This document shows positions 61,831-64,000 of a stretch of DNA of 64,000 nucleotides, one piece after another (the stretch's first letter is position 1; the number at the start of each line of letters is the position of its first letter). Made by a program: the position numbers and the translations under genes. A model generated the notes under the pieces. It was given only the letters and a program-made list of their open reading frames with translations, did no database searches and had not been told where the DNA came from. Source of the DNA: Acridotheres tristis (lineage: Eukaryota; Chordata; Aves; Passeriformes; Sturnidae); NCBI GenBank assembly GCA_037013685.1, contig CM072904.1, positions 2,294,001-2,358,000 of the forward strand, in the 5' to 3' direction.

Positions 61831-64000
61831 AAGAATTCCCCTTGCACTGCTGTGGGTCCAGGATGGGGGATGGCACTGGCAGGGATTTTTGATTTGGGAT
61901 GCTGTGGGGTGGGATGAGCCCCAGCTGCTCCTTCCTGTCCTTACAACCTGGGGGTCTCCAGGGCTTTGCTGAGCCCCTCCCACCATTCCTGGGATGCTCT
62001 GGTTAAGGAGGAGGAGAAAGTGGGAGCTCCTTGGTTCAGTGGGAGCCCAGAGGTTCCCAAGCTCCTGGGAGCCACTTTTCCCTCACAAAATGAAATAGAT
62101 TGTAATTGCAGCCCCACTCTGCAAAACATAAAACTCCCTCAAATCAACCCAGAAAATCCTGTCTGGGAATGAGATCCAAAAAAGGAAAGCGCACGAACAA
62201 TTTGCCATTAATTAAAGCTGGAGTCATCCAATTAAAATCTGCTTAATTAAGAGATGCATCCGAAAATGCACAGCTTGGCTCCTGCAGATGGCATTTCTGC
62301 TTGAGGTTTTTTGGGAAAATAGGTTTTCAGGAAATTATCCTGCTGGAGGTCTGAGACTCGGAAATGTCGGATCCAGCATTGTGCAAAGTCCTCAAATCTG
62401 GGATCTTTTGGGAATGTGCACATGGGCTTGGTAAATGAAACCTTGAACTTGATGAAAATATGGAAAATTATATATAAATTGTGCTGTATCCGTGCTGTCT
62501 ATGTACAGTTGCTTGTGTTTTTTACATATTTATATATATATTTATATTATAATCTGTTTGTGGCTTGGCTTGGTACTGGTAATCCTAACTAATTCCAAGT
62601 CGGGCTTTTTAAAAATCCAGAAATCCCAGATTTGTACTCTTTGTGTCATTTCCATTTCGCCCTCCATTCTATGGAGTGTCATGATGTCCTTAATTAGGCA
62701 ATTATATGGAACTACCAATTTTTTTCCCCTTGACAAAACCCTAAATTGTGCATTTAAAGTGGAATAAGCACAGGGGTCACTGCCTGTGCCCCCAGCACAG
62801 GGAGCAGCTGGGAGCCTTCCCCTGAGGCTTCACTCCTGGGAGGGCAGGGCATGAAAAACCAAACCCTGAGAGCTCTCAGGAGTTCTGGGAACCCCAGACA
62901 GAGCCCACCAGGATATTTTTACAATCCAGCTTTTATCTCTGAGCTCCTTTGTGGGCTCCTCTTCATGCTCCAGAGGGAGGAGGAAAAAACTTGCCTGGGT
63001 TTGTGCTTCAGATCCATTTGAAGGATTCCCTTATGTGAACTCTGGGTTTGCTGAGCATCATTTTCCAGCTGGATTCTGCTGGATGGAGGAGCCTTTTCCC
63101 TAAAATCCTCCAGTGCTTTTCCCTGGGAATAGGGGGGAGGTGAGTTCCTGCTTTCCCTCAAATACCTTCTCTTGATCCCTTGGGGTTGTGTGGTTGTACC
63201 CCCTCCCCCTTTTCACCGACCTGGGCACAACCAGGTGCTTCTGGCTTGGCTGCTTTGGGAATTCCAGCCTGGAAGTGGCTCCAGTTTCCTTGGACACATC
63301 TGGAGGTGAAAGTGCTGACCCAGGGGTTGGCCCTGAATTCGGGCTGTGGCACATGGGGGACGTTGTCCTGCTGTCCCACCTGGCACTGCCTCCTCCCCGA
63401 GGTGACAGGAGACACGGAGGGATGGGACATTGGGATGCAGGAGGGTGCCCATCCATCCTGGGCTGCCACATCCAGCTGCTGGGATGGTGCTTTTTGCTCT
63501 GCTCTTTACCTTTGCCCAGCTGTAGCTGTTTGGATTGAAAAGTCTCTCTCTGTTTTAAGTCTGTCTCATGCTGGATTATTTGAAAGCTTCCAGCCCAAGC
63601 TTCCCAGCTGTTCCCAGGATCCCTGTCTACAGAATATGTTGGTATTCCTGGAAGCTGGAGTGCAGAGCTGGTGTTTGGCTGCATCCCCATGAGATCCCTC
63701 CGGATCAGACCAAGTTAAAAACCTGAAACTTTTCCACAAGCCTCATTTCCTAAAGCCTCCTTCCCTCTGGATCCAGGCCTTGCTCTGAGCTGGCTCTGGC
63801 ACTCACAGCCCGTGTTCCCTGTGCCACCACAGAGCATAGAAAGATGCCAGAGCTGCTTTCACCTCTATTTTCTGCACCTTTGTAGGTGGGAATCACTCCA
63901 TATCATTCCATTTAAACTCTGGGCTGCTGGGGAAGGGTTTCAAGTTCTATTCCTTAGGGGAAGATTTTCCAGAGGAGTGTAATGGATCATCCTGCAGGCT

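Larger units (their letters stand above)
59844..64000. other. Probable first intron of the downstream gene
   Basis: CpG-rich to about 60,120, then two minus-strand CR1 copies and otherwise unremarkable sequence, AT-rich near 62,460-62,560. No second exon could be supported. Confidence 0.5.

Noticed and set aside
61339..61986. 215-codon minus open frame
   Set aside because: It is the CR1 3' end read on its own sense strand; this part of CR1 is non-coding.

Overview
The window is vertebrate nuclear DNA, almost certainly from a bird and probably a songbird. Three things point there. There are about sixteen truncated CR1 LINE 3' ends of the avian type. There are four antisense endogenous-retrovirus LTR-like segments with TATA and AATAAA motifs. 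The channel gene is compact and GC-rich, with small introns and CpG-rich exons. No bacterial-type operon, CRISPR array, tRNA or rRNA was seen.

Positions 1 to about 55,008 hold the 3' half of one plus-strand gene, CACNA1B, the pore-forming alpha-1B subunit of the N-type presynaptic calcium channel Cav2.2. Eighteen constitutive or alternative coding exons can be placed to the base. Every junction has AG/GT and the reading phase closes throughout. They run from domain IV S2 (699) to the stop codon (51,501) and encode about 828 residues per isoform. Exon numbers follow the mammalian scheme and are anchored on the 37a/37b pair. The order is IV S2, S3, S4 sensor, S4-S5/S5, pore with the TGEAW filter, S6, EF-hand, the mutually exclusive exons 37a and 37b, pre-IQ, IQ domain, and a long disordered tail. 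The tail carries a His6 tract, an RQLPQTP SH3 ligand and a DDWC C-terminus. The 3'UTR is about 3.5 kb with three AATAAA signals.

The introns carry the accessory material: six minisatellite families (33, 50, 41, 39, about 80 and about 135 bp units), a 490-bp pure-pyrimidine tract abutting exon 36, CR1 fragments and LTR-like segments. Several of these repeats sit directly beside splice sites. The strongest candidate novelties are four. One is an unlisted 36-nt phase-0 micro-exon between exons 43 and 44, at the position of the 36-nt cassette of the paralogue CACNA1A. The second is a tandem array of AG/GT recursive-splice-like sites just after exon 39. The third is a pair of CR1 elements with internally expanded 33-bp arrays flanking the in-frame S4 exon. 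The fourth is a duplicated 5' splice site at exon 38.

From about 55,009 to 59,560 is intergenic sequence with no recognised gene. At 59,560-59,843 a CpG island contains the probable first exon of a second plus-strand gene. It encodes a signal peptide, and I cannot name the gene. The rest of the window is probably its first intron, with two minus-strand CR1 copies.
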